Below, piece after piece: positions 24,181 to 33,372 of a stretch of DNA of 64,000 nt. The stretch is taken from positions 62,001 to 126,000 of the forward strand of contig CANRPU010000006.1 in NCBI GenBank assembly GCA_947632555.1. The letters are read 5' to 3'. The DNA is from an uncultured Lachnospiraceae bacterium (GTDB taxonomy: Bacteria > Bacillota > Clostridia > Lachnospirales > Lachnospiraceae). Under the pieces are notes generated by a model. That model ran no database searches, was not told where the DNA came from, and worked only from the letters and a program-made list of their open reading frames with translations. A program made the position numbers and the translations under genes. Position 1 is the first letter of the stretch, and each line of letters opens with the position of its first letter.

Positions 24181-25345
24181 TGTTGTAGGATTCCAGGATC
24201 CCGTGGATCTTTTCCGTAGTGGCCAGGGTATTGGCCAGGGATACGTCATGGTTCATAAAGTCGATGATGGAGGCCATGAACTTGCTCATATCGGCCTCTA
24301 CGAAATAAGGCTTTCTGTAGATCTCCGGCGGGAGATAGGTCAGGTTGGTAGTGATGACTTTGTCAAAATAACATTTTTCGTAGGCTTCGTCGAAGGCGCC
24401 TAAACCGTTGGTGAAAAGGCCGAAGGTGCAGCAGAGATAAACCCGTCTGGCGTGCATGGCCTTTAACTGTCTGGAGGTATCCAGCATACTCTCTCCGGAG
24501 GAGATCATATCGTCGATGATGATAACGTCTTTATCTTCAATATTGTCCCCCAGAAATTCATGGGCCACGATGGGATTTTTGCCGTTGACCATAACGGAAT
24601 AATCCCGCCGTTTGTAGAACATGCCCGTATCCACGCCCAGTACGGTGGCAAAATAGATGGCCCTGTCCAGAGCTCCTTCGTCAGGGCTGATGACAACCAG
24701 ATGCTCCTTGTCCACCAGCAGATCCTCTTCGGCGGCTAAAAGCGCCTTGATAAACTGATAGGGCGGCGTAAAATTGTCAAAACCATTTAACGGCGCCGCG
24801 TTCTGGACTCTGGGATCGTGGGCATCAAAAGTGATGAAATTGGTAACGCCCATGGAACTCAGTTCTTCCAGCGCGTAAGCGCAGTCCAGAGATTCCCGGC
24901 CATTGCGCTTATGCTGCCTGCCCTCGTATAAAAAGGGCATAATGACATTGATGCGGTGCGCTTTGCCGTTGCAGGCCGCGATCACGCGCTTAAGATCCTG
25001 ATAGTGGTCATCGGGGGACATGTGGTTGGTGAAACCGCCCACATTGTATGTGATACTGTGATTGCATACATCGGTGATGATAAAGAGGTCCTTGCCACGG
25101 ATGGATTCATGGAAGAGGGCTTTGCCTTCGCCGCTGCCGAAGCGGGGACATTCAAAATTGGTCAGATAGCTGCTTTCTATGTAGCCGTGAAAAGCGGGGT
25201 CGTTTTTCACTTTGTTATTGACGCTTTTCCGAAAGCTCACCAGATAATCGTTGACTCTGCGGGCCAGCTTTTCCGCGGAGGGCATGGCCGCGATTTTCAG
25301 AGGCGCCACCGGCATGGCGTTTTCCAGTTCGTGCAGATCAGGCAT
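24161..25345 (-). CDS. prs: Ribose-phosphate pyrophosphokinase (PRPP synthetase)
   Basis: Makes PRPP from ribose 5-phosphate and ATP. PRPP loop DVIIIDDMISSGES, and the flexible loop region FLYEGRQHKRNGRESLDCAYALE. At 394 residues it is ~75 longer than classic Prs (~315), with an N-terminal extension (residues 1-60) and extra segments; this long form is one I associate with Lachnospiraceae. GAGAGGAAATC precedes the ATG on the minus strand. Monocistronic with its own promoter. Confidence 0.9.
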   Translation of the reverse strand: MPDLHELENAMPVAPLKIAAMPSAEKLARRVNDYLVSFRKSVNNKVKNDPAFHGYIESSYLTNFECPRFGSGEGKALFHESIRGKDLFIITDVCNHSITYNVGGFTNHMSPDDHYQDLKRVIAACNGKAHRINVIMPFLYEGRQHKRNGRESLDCAYALEELSSMGVTNFITFDAHDPRVQNAAPLNGFDNFTPPYQFIKALLAAEEDLLVDKEHLVVISPDEGALDRAIYFATVLGVDTGMFYKRRDYSVMVNGKNPIVAHEFLGDNIEDKDVIIIDDMISSGESMLDTSRQLKAMHARRVYLCCTFGLFTNGLGAFDEAYEKCYFDKVITTNLTYLPPEIYRKPYFVEADMSKFMASIIDFMNHDVSLANTLATTEKIHGILESYNKRVPFD

Positions 25346-25404
25346 GATTTCCTCTCATTCCGCCGTTTGAAACGGCATTGCGCTTGTAAGATTTCTATGA
25401 ATAT

Positions 25405-25433
25405 TTTATAACATTCCGATAGTGACACGTCAA
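25405..25433 (-). promoter_or_regulatory. Sigma-A promoter of prs
   Basis: Minus strand TTGACG, 17-bp spacer, TATAAA. Confidence 0.6.
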
Positions 25434-25476
25434 GGAATTTCTAGTAAAATAGAAACAGGACGTAAAGGAGCGCGGC

Positions 25477-26859
25477 ATGAAGAAACTAAGAGGACATGAG
25501 ATCAGACAGGTGGAAGCGGACAGTATCGCGCAGGAGCTGGGACTGGAGCCCGGTGACAGGATCGTGGCGGTAAACGGCAGCGAGATAGAGGACATTTTTG
25601 ATTACCGGTTCCTGCTGCAGGATACCTACGTGGAGGTGCTGGTGGAAACGAAGGACGGCGAGGAATGTCTGCTGCAGATCGACAAGGAGCCGGACGAAGA
25701 TCTGGGAGTGGTATTTGAGAACGGCCTGATGGACGATTACAGGCGCTGCCGCAACCACTGTATTTTCTGCTTTATCGACCAGATGCCGCCTGGGATGCGC
25801 GAAACGCTGTATTTTAAGGATGACGATGCGCGGCTTTCGTTCCTGCAGGGCAATTATGTGACATTAACCAATATGTCCGACCACGATATTGACAGGATCA
25901 TCCGCTACCGGCTGGGCCCCGTCAATATTTCCTTTCAGACCATGAATCCGCAGCTGCGCTGTAAAATGCTGCGCAACCGGTTCGCGGGAGAGGCCCTGAA
26001 GAAGGCGGACAGGCTCTATGAAGCGGGCATCCCGATGAACGGACAGATCGTGCTCTGCAAAGGCATTAACGATGGGGAAGAGCTGGAGTACAGTATATTG
26101 AAGCTGTCCCAATACCTGCCGGTGCTGGAGAGCGTTTCGGTGGTGCCGGTGGGGCTTTCCAGGTACCGGGAGGGGCTTTACTCCCTAAAGTCCTTTACCG
26201 CGGAAGACGCGGCTGAGGTCATTGACAGGATAGAGAGCTGGCAGGCCAGGATATTTAAAGAGCGGGGCACGCATTTTATCCACGCCAGCGACGAATGGTA
26301 CGCACTGGCCGGCAGGAAACTGCCGGAGGAAGAATGCTACGACGGCTATCTCCAGCTGGAAAACGGCGTAGGTATGCTGCGCCTGCTGCTGAATGAATTT
26401 GACGCAGCGGTAAAAGCGCTTAGGGCCTCGGGAACCGTTTCCCGTTCCGGCGCCGGCAGTGTGACGGTTTCTCTGGCTACGGGGATGCTGGCGTATCCGT
26501 ATATCCGGCAGATGGCGGAAACAATGGAAGCGGTCTGCGGGGGGCTTAAGATCCTGACCTATCCCATACGGAATCGTTTCTTTGGAGAGAGTATCACGGT
26601 GTCGGGACTTCTGACCGGAGGAGATATCGCGGCCCAGCTTGCCGGCAGGGAACTGGGGCGCAGGCTTTTTCTGCCGCAGAATGTGCTGCGCAGCGGGGAA
26701 GACGTATTTTTGGATGACATGAGGCTGGGAGAGCTGGAGGGGACTTTACAAGTACGGATAGATATTGTAAAATTAAGTGGTTATGATTTTGTGGACAGCA
26801 TTCTGCGCGTATGGGAGGAGGCAAACGGATGGCGGGAAGAAAGGCAAAGCCCATTGTAG
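25477..26859 (+). CDS. DUF512 protein: PDZ-like domain plus radical SAM-type core
   Basis: 460 residues. A PDZ-like start (ELGLEPGDRIVAVNGSEIED) is followed by CRNHCIFCFIDQMP, a CX3CX2C cluster motif, and by the DUF512 C-terminal half (NRFFGESITVSGLLTGGDI). Function is not established; the gene is habitually next to der in Clostridia, suggesting a link with ribosome assembly or RNA. It overlaps der by 31 bp. AAAGGAG precedes the ATG. Confidence 0.88.
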   Translation: MKKLRGHEIRQVEADSIAQELGLEPGDRIVAVNGSEIEDIFDYRFLLQDTYVEVLVETKDGEECLLQIDKEPDEDLGVVFENGLMDDYRRCRNHCIFCFIDQMPPGMRETLYFKDDDARLSFLQGNYVTLTNMSDHDIDRIIRYRLGPVNISFQTMNPQLRCKMLRNRFAGEALKKADRLYEAGIPMNGQIVLCKGINDGEELEYSILKLSQYLPVLESVSVVPVGLSRYREGLYSLKSFTAEDAAEVIDRIESWQARIFKERGTHFIHASDEWYALAGRKLPEEECYDGYLQLENGVGMLRLLLNEFDAAVKALRASGTVSRSGAGSVTVSLATGMLAYPYIRQMAETMEAVCGGLKILTYPIRNRFFGESITVSGLLTGGDIAAQLAGRELGRRLFLPQNVLRSGEDVFLDDMRLGELEGTLQVRIDIVKLSGYDFVDSILRVWEEANGWREERQSPL

Positions 26860-28169
26860 CTGTGGTAGGAAGGCCGAATGTGGGCAAATCTACCTTGTTC
26901 AACGCGCTGGCGGGTGAAAAGATCGCGATCGTAAAGGACACGCCCGGCATTACCAGAGATAGGATCTATGCGGATGTAAGCTGGCTGGATGAAAGTTTTA
27001 CCCTGATCGACACAGGCGGCATCGAGCCGGACAGCAGGGATATCATCCTTTCCCAGATGCGGGAGCAGGCCCAGATCGCCATGGAAACCGCGGATGTCAT
27101 CATATTTATGGTGGACGTAAAGCAGGGACTGGTAGACGCCGACGCGAAGGTGGCCGACATGCTGCGCCGTTCCCGCAAGCCGGTGGTGCTGGCGGTCAAT
27201 AAGGTGGACAGCTATGAAAAATACGGCAGCGATGTATATGAGTTCTATAATCTTGGCATCGGGGAACCGTATCCTATTTCCTCCGCCAACAGGCTGGGAC
27301 TGGGAGAACTGCTGGATGAGGTGATCTCGCATTTTCCCCAGGGCGGGGGCGAGGAAGAGGAGGATGACAGGATCCGGGTAGCCATCGTAGGGAAACCCAA
27401 TGTAGGAAAATCTTCCATCATCAACAAGCTCCTGGGAGAGAACCGCCTGATCGTATCGGATATCGCGGGCACTACCCGGGACGCGGTGGACACCGATGTA
27501 AGCTATAACGGCAGGGATTATGTTTTTATTGATACGGCGGGCCTGCGGCGCAAAAATAAGATCAAAGAAGATCTGGAGCATTACATGATACTGCGTACCG
27601 TGGGCGCGGTGGAGCGGGCGGACGTGGTGGTCCTGGTGATCGACGCCGTAGAGGGCGTGACCGAACAGGACGCAAAGATAGCCGGGATCGCTCACGACAG
27701 AGGAAAAGCGGTCATCATCGCCGTCAATAAATGGGACGCGGTGGAAAAAGATGATAAAACCATTTACCGCTTTACGGAGAAGGTCAGAAACACGCTTTCT
27801 TTCATGCAGTACGCGGAAATTCTCTTTATTTCCGCCAAGACCGGACAGAGGCTGCCCAAACTGTATGAAACCATAGATATGGTAAGCGAGAACCACGCCA
27901 TGCGGATACAGACCGGCGTGCTCAATGAGATCATGGCGGAGGCGGTGGCTCTGCAGCAGCCGCCATCTGACAAGGGAAGAAGGCTGAAGCTGTATTACAT
28001 TACCCAGGCTTCGGTCAAACCGCCTACCTTTGTGATCTTTGTGAACGACAAGGAACTGATGCATTTTTCCTATACGAGATATATTGAGAATCAGATAAGG
28101 GATACCTTTGGGTTTAAAGGAACTCCCCTGCGTTTCATCATCAGGGAGAGAAAGGAACAGGACAAATGA
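26829..28169 (+). CDS. der: Ribosome biogenesis GTPase Der (EngA)
   Basis: Tandem-GTPase protein for 50S assembly, 446 residues. First G domain VVGRPNVGKSTLFN and DTGGIEPD; second AIVGKPNVGKSSIINKL and DTAGLRRK, NKWDAVEKD; KH-like C-terminus. SD GGGAGGAGG lies 8 nt before the ATG at 26829, inside the end of the DUF512 gene. ATGA overlap with plsY. Confidence 0.97.
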   Translation: MAGRKAKPIVAVVGRPNVGKSTLFNALAGEKIAIVKDTPGITRDRIYADVSWLDESFTLIDTGGIEPDSRDIILSQMREQAQIAMETADVIIFMVDVKQGLVDADAKVADMLRRSRKPVVLAVNKVDSYEKYGSDVYEFYNLGIGEPYPISSANRLGLGELLDEVISHFPQGGGEEEEDDRIRVAIVGKPNVGKSSIINKLLGENRLIVSDIAGTTRDAVDTDVSYNGRDYVFIDTAGLRRKNKIKEDLEHYMILRTVGAVERADVVVLVIDAVEGVTEQDAKIAGIAHDRGKAVIIAVNKWDAVEKDDKTIYRFTEKVRNTLSFMQYAEILFISAKTGQRLPKLYETIDMVSENHAMRIQTGVLNEIMAEAVALQQPPSDKGRRLKLYYITQASVKPPTFVIFVNDKELMHFSYTRYIENQIRDTFGFKGTPLRFIIRERKEQDK

Positions 28170-28828
28170 TATTGGAGAGAGGAATCTGTCTGGTGATCGG
28201 TTATGTGTTCGGACTGTTTCAGACAGCGTATTTTTATGGAAAGGCCCACGGCATCGATATCAGGGAACATGGCAGCGGCAATTCCGGCACCACCAACGCG
28301 CTCAGGGTGCTGGGGACCAAGGCGGGACTGATCGTGCTGGCGGGAGATTGTTTCAAATGTATTCTGGCCATTCTGCTCACGCGTCTGCTTTTCGCGCGGA
28401 GCCATCCCGAAGACATTTATCTGCTGGCGCTTTACACGGCGGCGGGAGTGATCCTGGGACATAATTATCCCTTCTATATGCATTTTAAGGGCGGGAAGGG
28501 GATCGCGGCCACGGCGGGACTGGTATTGGCTTTTCATCCCTATTTTATTCCCATGGGCGTGATCGTGTTTTTTACCACGTTTTTTACCACCCATTATGTG
28601 TCCCTGGGATCGCTGTTAGTATACGCGGGATTTATGGTGGAAATGGTGATCTGCGGGGAACTGGGCGTTTTTCAGGGTATGCAGAGGCCTCAGCTGATCG
28701 AAATGTATCTCCTTACCGCCCTGCTGACCATACTGGCGTATGTGAAGCACAGGGCGAATATTGTGAGGCTGATAAAAGGGGAAGAGAGAAAGACCTATCT
28801 ATTTAAGAAAAACAAAACGGAGGAGTAG
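28166..28828 (+). CDS. plsY: Acyl-phosphate:glycerol-3-phosphate acyltransferase PlsY
   Basis: Membrane enzyme making lysophosphatidic acid, 220 residues with about five helices. Conserved motifs: HGSGNSGTTNALRVLG, then GHNYPFYMHFKGGKGIAA and the third cytosolic loop around YVKHRANIVRLIKGEE. It precedes gpsA, which makes its glycerol-3-phosphate substrate, and is coupled to der by ATGA. Confidence 0.95.
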   Translation: MILERGICLVIGYVFGLFQTAYFYGKAHGIDIREHGSGNSGTTNALRVLGTKAGLIVLAGDCFKCILAILLTRLLFARSHPEDIYLLALYTAAGVILGHNYPFYMHFKGGKGIAATAGLVLAFHPYFIPMGVIVFFTTFFTTHYVSLGSLLVYAGFMVEMVICGELGVFQGMQRPQLIEMYLLTALLTILAYVKHRANIVRLIKGEERKTYLFKKNKTEE

Positions 28829-28834
28829 ACGGAT

Positions 28835-29848
28835 ATGGCAAACATAGGAATGATCGGAGCGGGAAGCTGGGGGATCGCGCTGGCGGCGCTTCTGCATAAG
28901 AACGGACATCACGTTACGGTCTGGTCCAAGCTGGCGGAAGAGATCGCCATGCTGAAGAAAGAGCATGAGCACAAGGACAAACTGCCCGGCGTAAAGCTGC
29001 CGGCGGACATGGTATTTACCACTGATCTAAAAGAAGCCGTAAAGGGCATGGATGTGCTGGTGCTGGCAGTGCCTTCTTCCTTTACCAGAAAGACGGCCGG
29101 GGAATTAAGAGCGGAGGTGGAAGAGGGACAGATCATCGTCAATGTGGCGAAAGGCATCGAGGAGCACACGCTCATGACCCTTTCCCAGATCATTGAGGAG
29201 GAAGTACCAAAGGCAACGGTAGCCGTGCTTTCCGGACCGTCCCACGCGGAGGAAGTGGGAAAAGGCCTTCCTACCACCATTGTAGTAGGAGCGAAAAAGA
29301 AAGCGACGGCCGAGTACCTGCAGAATATTTTCATGAACGATGTGTTCCGCGTCTATACCAGTTCCGACGTACTGGGTATGGAGCTGGGAGCCGCGCTGAA
29401 GAATGTGGTAGCGCTGGCGGCGGGCATGGCGGACGGCCTGGGCTATGGGGACAACACCAAGGCGGCGCTGATCACCAGGGGGATCGCGGAAATTTCCAGA
29501 GTGGGCGTGGCTATGGGGGCAAAGGCCGAAACCTTTAACGGTCTGACCGGTATCGGAGATCTGATCGTAACCTGCGCATCCATGCATTCCCGCAACCGCA
29601 GAGCGGGTATTTTGATCGGACAGGGAAAGAGCATGGAGGAAGCCATGGCGGAAGTCAAAATGGTAGTAGAGGGAGTTTACTCCGCCAAGGCGGCCATGGG
29701 GCTGGCTGAGAAATACGGAGTGCAGCTTCCCATCATCGAGCAGGTCAATCTGATACTTTTCCATGGAAAAGCTCCCGACGAAGCGGTACGGGATCTGATG
29801 CTGCGGGATAAGAAGATAGAAATCTCGGATGCCCAGTGGGAAGAGTAG
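28835..29848 (+). CDS. gpsA: Glycerol-3-phosphate dehydrogenase [NAD(P)+]
   Basis: Reduces dihydroxyacetone phosphate to sn-glycerol 3-phosphate for phospholipids. Rossmann GAGSWGIALA at the N-terminus; LSGPSHAEEVGKGLPTT and the catalytic-domain GAALKNVVALAAGMADGLG. 337 residues. SD ACGGAGGAG upstream. Last gene of the der-plsY-gpsA run, followed by a strong bidirectional terminator. Confidence 0.97.
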   Translation: MANIGMIGAGSWGIALAALLHKNGHHVTVWSKLAEEIAMLKKEHEHKDKLPGVKLPADMVFTTDLKEAVKGMDVLVLAVPSSFTRKTAGELRAEVEEGQIIVNVAKGIEEHTLMTLSQIIEEEVPKATVAVLSGPSHAEEVGKGLPTTIVVGAKKKATAEYLQNIFMNDVFRVYTSSDVLGMELGAALKNVVALAAGMADGLGYGDNTKAALITRGIAEISRVGVAMGAKAETFNGLTGIGDLIVTCASMHSRNRRAGILIGQGKSMEEAMAEVKMVVEGVYSAKAAMGLAEKYGVQLPIIEQVNLILFHGKAPDEAVRDLMLRDKKIEISDAQWEE

Positions 29849-29870
29849 AAAACCGTATTTTTATGTATAC

Positions 29871-29898
29871 AAAGAACGCCGGAACGCCGGCGTTCTTT
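29871..29898. terminator. Bidirectional terminator between gpsA and metF
   Basis: 11-bp stem AAAGAACGCCG / CGGCGTTCTTT with a 6-nt loop, flanked by A and T runs. Confidence 0.8.
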
Positions 29899-29920
29899 AA
29901 TGGCGTGAAAGGCCGCGGGT

Positions 29921-30778
29921 CTACCGGATAGCGGATACGATCTCCGCGGCCATTTTAGGTCTGTTCATGGTGTAGAGATGAATGTCTTTGACACCGTTGT
30001 GCCGTAAGTCCTGTATCTGACGGATGCAGTAGTCGATACCGGCCTTTCGCATTTCCTCCGGTCTATCTCCGTAGGCGGCTATCAGATCGGTAAAGGCCTT
30101 CGGCAGGGAAGCGCCCGAAAGGGAAATGGTGGTGCCCAGGGAAGAAGCCGAGGTAACGGGCATGATTCCGGCGCAGACCGGAACGGTAATGCCTTTCTTC
30201 TGGGCCCTGTCACAGAAGTCATAAAAATAATCGTTGTCAAAAAACATCTGGGTGATGAAAAAATCGGCGCCGGCGTCCTGCTTTTTCTTTAAATTGGCAA
30301 GGTCCGTTTCCCGGCTGAAACATTCGTAGTGCTTTTCCGGGTAGCAGGCGCCCCCGCAGGAAAAGTCTGTATTCTCTCTTAAAAACGTGATCAGATCGGA
30401 AGCGTGGGAAAATTCCCTGGACGCGAACTGTTCGTCGCTCATATCCCTGGGACGGTCACCCCGAAGCGCCAGTACCTGAAAAATTCCTTGAGAGGCAAGT
30501 CCCTCTGTTACGGAAAGAATATCCTCTTTTTTGTTTCCCACGCAGGTCAGATGGGCCAGCGCTTCTATATGCAGCTCATTCTGGATAAAAGAGGCGATCT
30601 CCAGGGTCTTTTTGGATTTGCTGCCGCCGGCCCCGTAGGTGACGCTGATAAAATCGGGCTGCAGGGTACTTAAAGCGCGCATGGTATCAAACGCGGAAAC
30701 AAAATCCTCGTCTTTTTTCGGCGGGAAGACCTCGAAGGAGATGCCGGTACGTTCTGTATGAAGTAAATCTTTTATCAT
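29921..30778 (-). CDS. metF: Methylenetetrahydrofolate reductase
   Basis: 285 residues, TIM barrel flavoprotein reducing 5,10-methylene-THF to 5-methyl-THF. Begins with ISFEVFPPKKDED; LRGDRP and QMFFDNDYFYDF are typical. The short catalytic form, without a C-terminal regulatory domain. Single gene, divergent from the moxR-VWA pair; methyl-THF could serve methionine synthesis or one-carbon metabolism, and no partner gene is near. Confidence 0.95.
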   Translation of the reverse strand: MIKDLLHTERTGISFEVFPPKKDEDFVSAFDTMRALSTLQPDFISVTYGAGGSKSKKTLEIASFIQNELHIEALAHLTCVGNKKEDILSVTEGLASQGIFQVLALRGDRPRDMSDEQFASREFSHASDLITFLRENTDFSCGGACYPEKHYECFSRETDLANLKKKQDAGADFFITQMFFDNDYFYDFCDRAQKKGITVPVCAGIMPVTSASSLGTTISLSGASLPKAFTDLIAAYGDRPEEMRKAGIDYCIRQIQDLRHNGVKDIHLYTMNRPKMAAEIVSAIR

Positions 30779-30796
30779 GGTGTTTTCTCCATAAAT

Positions 30797-30828
30797 TTCT
30801 TGATTTTAAAACAAGAATATCGTAACAT
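30797..30828 (+). promoter_or_regulatory. Inverted repeat and weak promoter between metF and moxR
   Basis: TTCTTG-9-CAAGAA (30797-30817) overlaps a possible moxR promoter TTGATT (30800), 17-bp spacer, TAACAT (30823-30828). The repeat could be an operator for either divergent gene. Confidence 0.3.
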
Positions 30829-30877
30829 GATAATAAATAATTTTCAATATGAATCAGGAAAGCGAAGGGAAGAAATT

Positions 30878-31705
30878 ATGGGCGAGGAGAAAACGGGTTT
30901 TCGGGGAAGCGGCGATTATGTGGCCAGCGAAGAGCTGATGGCCAGCGTCAATGTGGCGATCGCTTTAAAAAAACCCCTTTTGATAAAAGGCGAGCCGGGA
31001 ACAGGCAAGACCATGCTGGCGGAAGCGGTGGCCAAGTCTTTGGGAAAGAGTCTGATCATCTGGAACATCAAATCCACTACCAAGGCTCAGGAAGGGCTTT
31101 ATGTCTACGATACCATCCAGAGGCTCTATGACGGGCAGTTCGGGGAAGAGGGCGTGGACGATATTTCCCGTTACATCAAGCTGGGAAAACTGGGAGAAGC
31201 TTTTGAGAGCGATGAGCAGGTGGTGCTCTTGATAGACGAGATCGACAAGGCGGATCTGGAGTTCCCCAACGATCTGCTCTGGGAACTGGACAAGATGGAA
31301 TTTTATATTCATGAAACAGGACGCACCGTGACCGCGAAGCACAGGCCCATTGTCATCATTACTTCCAACGCGGAAAAAGAGCTGCCGGATGCTTTTCTGC
31401 GCCGGTGTATTTTCCACTACATTGATTTCCCGGACGATGCGCTGATGGAGGAGATCGTCAGGGTACATTATCCTCACGTGGAAGAAACCCTGTTGAAAAA
31501 CGCCATGGAGGTCTTTTACGGCATCAGGGCCCTGCGGGATATCCGCAAAAAGCCCAGTACTTCCGAACTGATAGACTGGATCAACGCCCTGCAGTTAGGC
31601 GGTATTCCGGCGGATCAGATAAAGAGCGCCCTGCCTTTTATCGGCGTGGTGGTAAAGAAGGATGAAGATCTGGAAACCGTAAGGCACAATGCCAATTCCC
31701 TGTAA
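30878..31705 (+). CDS. MoxR-type AAA+ ATPase
   Basis: 275 residues. Walker A GEPGTGKT, Walker B LLIDEIDKAD, sensor IVIITSNAEKELPDAFLRRC. MoxR ATPases act as chaperones that mature or insert cofactors in partner complexes, generally with a VWA protein, which follows here after 9 bp. The ATG at 30878 fits the SD AAGGGAAG; an earlier in-frame ATG at 30800 lies in the promoter region. Confidence 0.93.
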   Translation: MGEEKTGFRGSGDYVASEELMASVNVAIALKKPLLIKGEPGTGKTMLAEAVAKSLGKSLIIWNIKSTTKAQEGLYVYDTIQRLYDGQFGEEGVDDISRYIKLGKLGEAFESDEQVVLLIDEIDKADLEFPNDLLWELDKMEFYIHETGRTVTAKHRPIVIITSNAEKELPDAFLRRCIFHYIDFPDDALMEEIVRVHYPHVEETLLKNAMEVFYGIRALRDIRKKPSTSELIDWINALQLGGIPADQIKSALPFIGVVVKKDEDLETVRHNANSL

Positions 31706-31714
31706 GGAGCCCTT

Positions 31715-32923
31715 ATGTTTACCAAGTTTTTTCACAGTCTGCGGGAGAAGGGGCTGCATGTGACGCTGGGAGAGTTCCTGACGCTGCAGGAGGCTCTGGA
31801 AAAGAATCTGTGCGAGAGCAGCATGACAGCCTTCTATTATGTGTCCCGTATGATCTTAGTCAAGAGTGAAACGGATTACGATAAATTTGATATGGCTTTT
31901 GAGGAGTGTTTTCATTCCGCGAAATTTGAAACCGAGATCACTTCTCAGATGCTGCGGTGGCTGGACAAGTCCGACCTGCAGCAGCTCGCGGATGACGAGG
32001 CCAGATCCCAGCTGAACGAGCTGGAGGATCTGCAGGTTCATATGGATAAAGAGGAGATCGAGCAGAAGTTTAAGGAAAGACTGCGGGATCAGGATTCCGA
32101 GCACAACGGGGGCAGCTTCTGGATAGGCAGCATGGGAAAGACCTCTTTCGGAAGCAGCGGCGGCAATGTGGGCGGTCTGCGGGTAGGCGGCAAAACCGGG
32201 CATCAGTCCGCTTTCGCGGTGATAGGAGAAAGAAAGTACCGGGATTTCAGGGATGACAGGGTGCTGGACAACAGGCAGTTCCAGCTGGCCTTCCGCAAAC
32301 TGCGGCAGTTTTCAGCCAGACTGGATATCCCGGAAACGGAGCTGGATATCGACGGAACGGTGAATAAGACCTGCAACAACGGCGGCTGCCTGCAGATCGT
32401 TATGCAGAAGCCGCGCAGGAACGCGGTCAAACTATTGCTTTTGATGGATTCCGGCGGCACCATGATCCCCTTCAGCGCCCTGTTGAATGATTTGTTCCAG
32501 GCAGTGCATAAATCCAACCATTACAAAGATGTAAAGACGTATTATTTTCATAACTGCATTTACAGCAAGCTGTATAAGACCCCGGAATGCGAAAACGGGG
32601 ACTGGGTAGATACGGACTGGATGTTTAAAAATCTGGGCAGTGATTATAAAGTGATCATTGTAGGCGATGCGGCCATGGCGCCGGAAGAACTGTATTCCGA
32701 TACCGGCAACTACAGGGGACCCAACGGGGGGCTCGCGGGCTGGGACTGGCTGCAGCTGATCAAGAAACATTATAAAAAGGTGGTCTGGCTCAATCCCAAG
32801 ATGGCGCCGGGGCACGCGCCCTGGCGGGAAGCGGAAACCGCTATTAAAGGACTGTTCCCCATGTATAAGCTGACGGTGGACGGACTGAATCAGGCCATGA
32901 CAAAGCTGATGACGAATAAATAG
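31715..32923 (+). CDS. VWA domain protein (CoxE-like), MoxR partner
   Basis: 402 residues. N-terminal alpha-helical part, a Gly-rich linker (GGNVGGLRVGGKTGHQ), then a von Willebrand A-like domain at ~230-400 with LLLMDSGGTMIPF, a variant metal-ion site (DxGGT in place of DxSxS). Family members act with MoxR ATPases in assembling metalloenzymes or complexes. Target unknown. AAGGAG precedes the ATG; likely in one operon with the ATPase. Confidence 0.88.
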   Translation: MFTKFFHSLREKGLHVTLGEFLTLQEALEKNLCESSMTAFYYVSRMILVKSETDYDKFDMAFEECFHSAKFETEITSQMLRWLDKSDLQQLADDEARSQLNELEDLQVHMDKEEIEQKFKERLRDQDSEHNGGSFWIGSMGKTSFGSSGGNVGGLRVGGKTGHQSAFAVIGERKYRDFRDDRVLDNRQFQLAFRKLRQFSARLDIPETELDIDGTVNKTCNNGGCLQIVMQKPRRNAVKLLLLMDSGGTMIPFSALLNDLFQAVHKSNHYKDVKTYYFHNCIYSKLYKTPECENGDWVDTDWMFKNLGSDYKVIIVGDAAMAPEELYSDTGNYRGPNGGLAGWDWLQLIKKHYKKVVWLNPKMAPGHAPWREAETAIKGLFPMYKLTVDGLNQAMTKLMTNK

Positions 32924-32956
32924 AAGCGGAATGCCGGTCCGCGGCGCAATTTTCGG

Positions 32957-32985
32957 TTGACAACCGGATAAACTGTTTGTATAAT
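32957..32985 (+). promoter_or_regulatory. Consensus sigma-A promoter of the tyrS T-box leader
   Basis: TTGACA, 17-bp spacer, TATAAT: identical to consensus. Confidence 0.85.
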
Positions 32986-33004
32986 GACTAATCATAATAC
33001 TTTT

Positions 33005-33290
33005 GAACGCGATGATGGGAAGAAGTACCTTTGTTTACAGGCTCACAGAGAGCTGCCGGCTGGTGAGAGGCGCGAGCAGAGCGGAGGGAAATACATCCCG
33101 GAGCAGCGGACCGAAACGTGAAAAAGGCGCGGAGATCTTCCGCGGCGGAACGCGGAGTAGGCTCTGCCGGAGGCACCGATATCTGCCGGGGTATTGACAG
33201 ATACCCGCAAAGCCGCAGGGCGTAAGTCCTGTGGGAATTAAGGTGGTAACACGGTTCACCCCGTCCTTATGAAAGGACGGGGTTTTTTGT
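33005..33290 (+). promoter_or_regulatory. T-box riboswitch (Tyr) upstream of tyrS
   Basis: Transcription-attenuating leader that senses uncharged tRNA-Tyr. Seen: the Stem I 5' motif GATGGGAAGAAGTA (near 33013), a Stem I 3' side with GGGAAATACATCCC in which TAC at 33092-33094 is the probable Tyr specifier codon, the T-box AAGGTGGTAACACGG (33240-33254), and the terminator CCCCGTCCTT / AAGGACGGGG (33259-33282) with six T after it. Uncharged tRNA would pair with the T-box and favour the antiterminator. This fills the 450-bp gap before tyrS. Confidence 0.93.
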
Positions 33291-33372
33291 GGTCAAAGCG
33301 GCCGCGTGTTGTGGGACGGCAATGGCTGCCAATGTTTTATCATCGCGGCTTTCTAACAGGAGGAGAGAAGAA

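Noticed and set aside
26781..28064. Long open frame (427 codons) on the minus strand
   Set aside because: It lies fully opposite der, has no domain-like pattern and no SD; it is an effect of GC-biased third positions in der.
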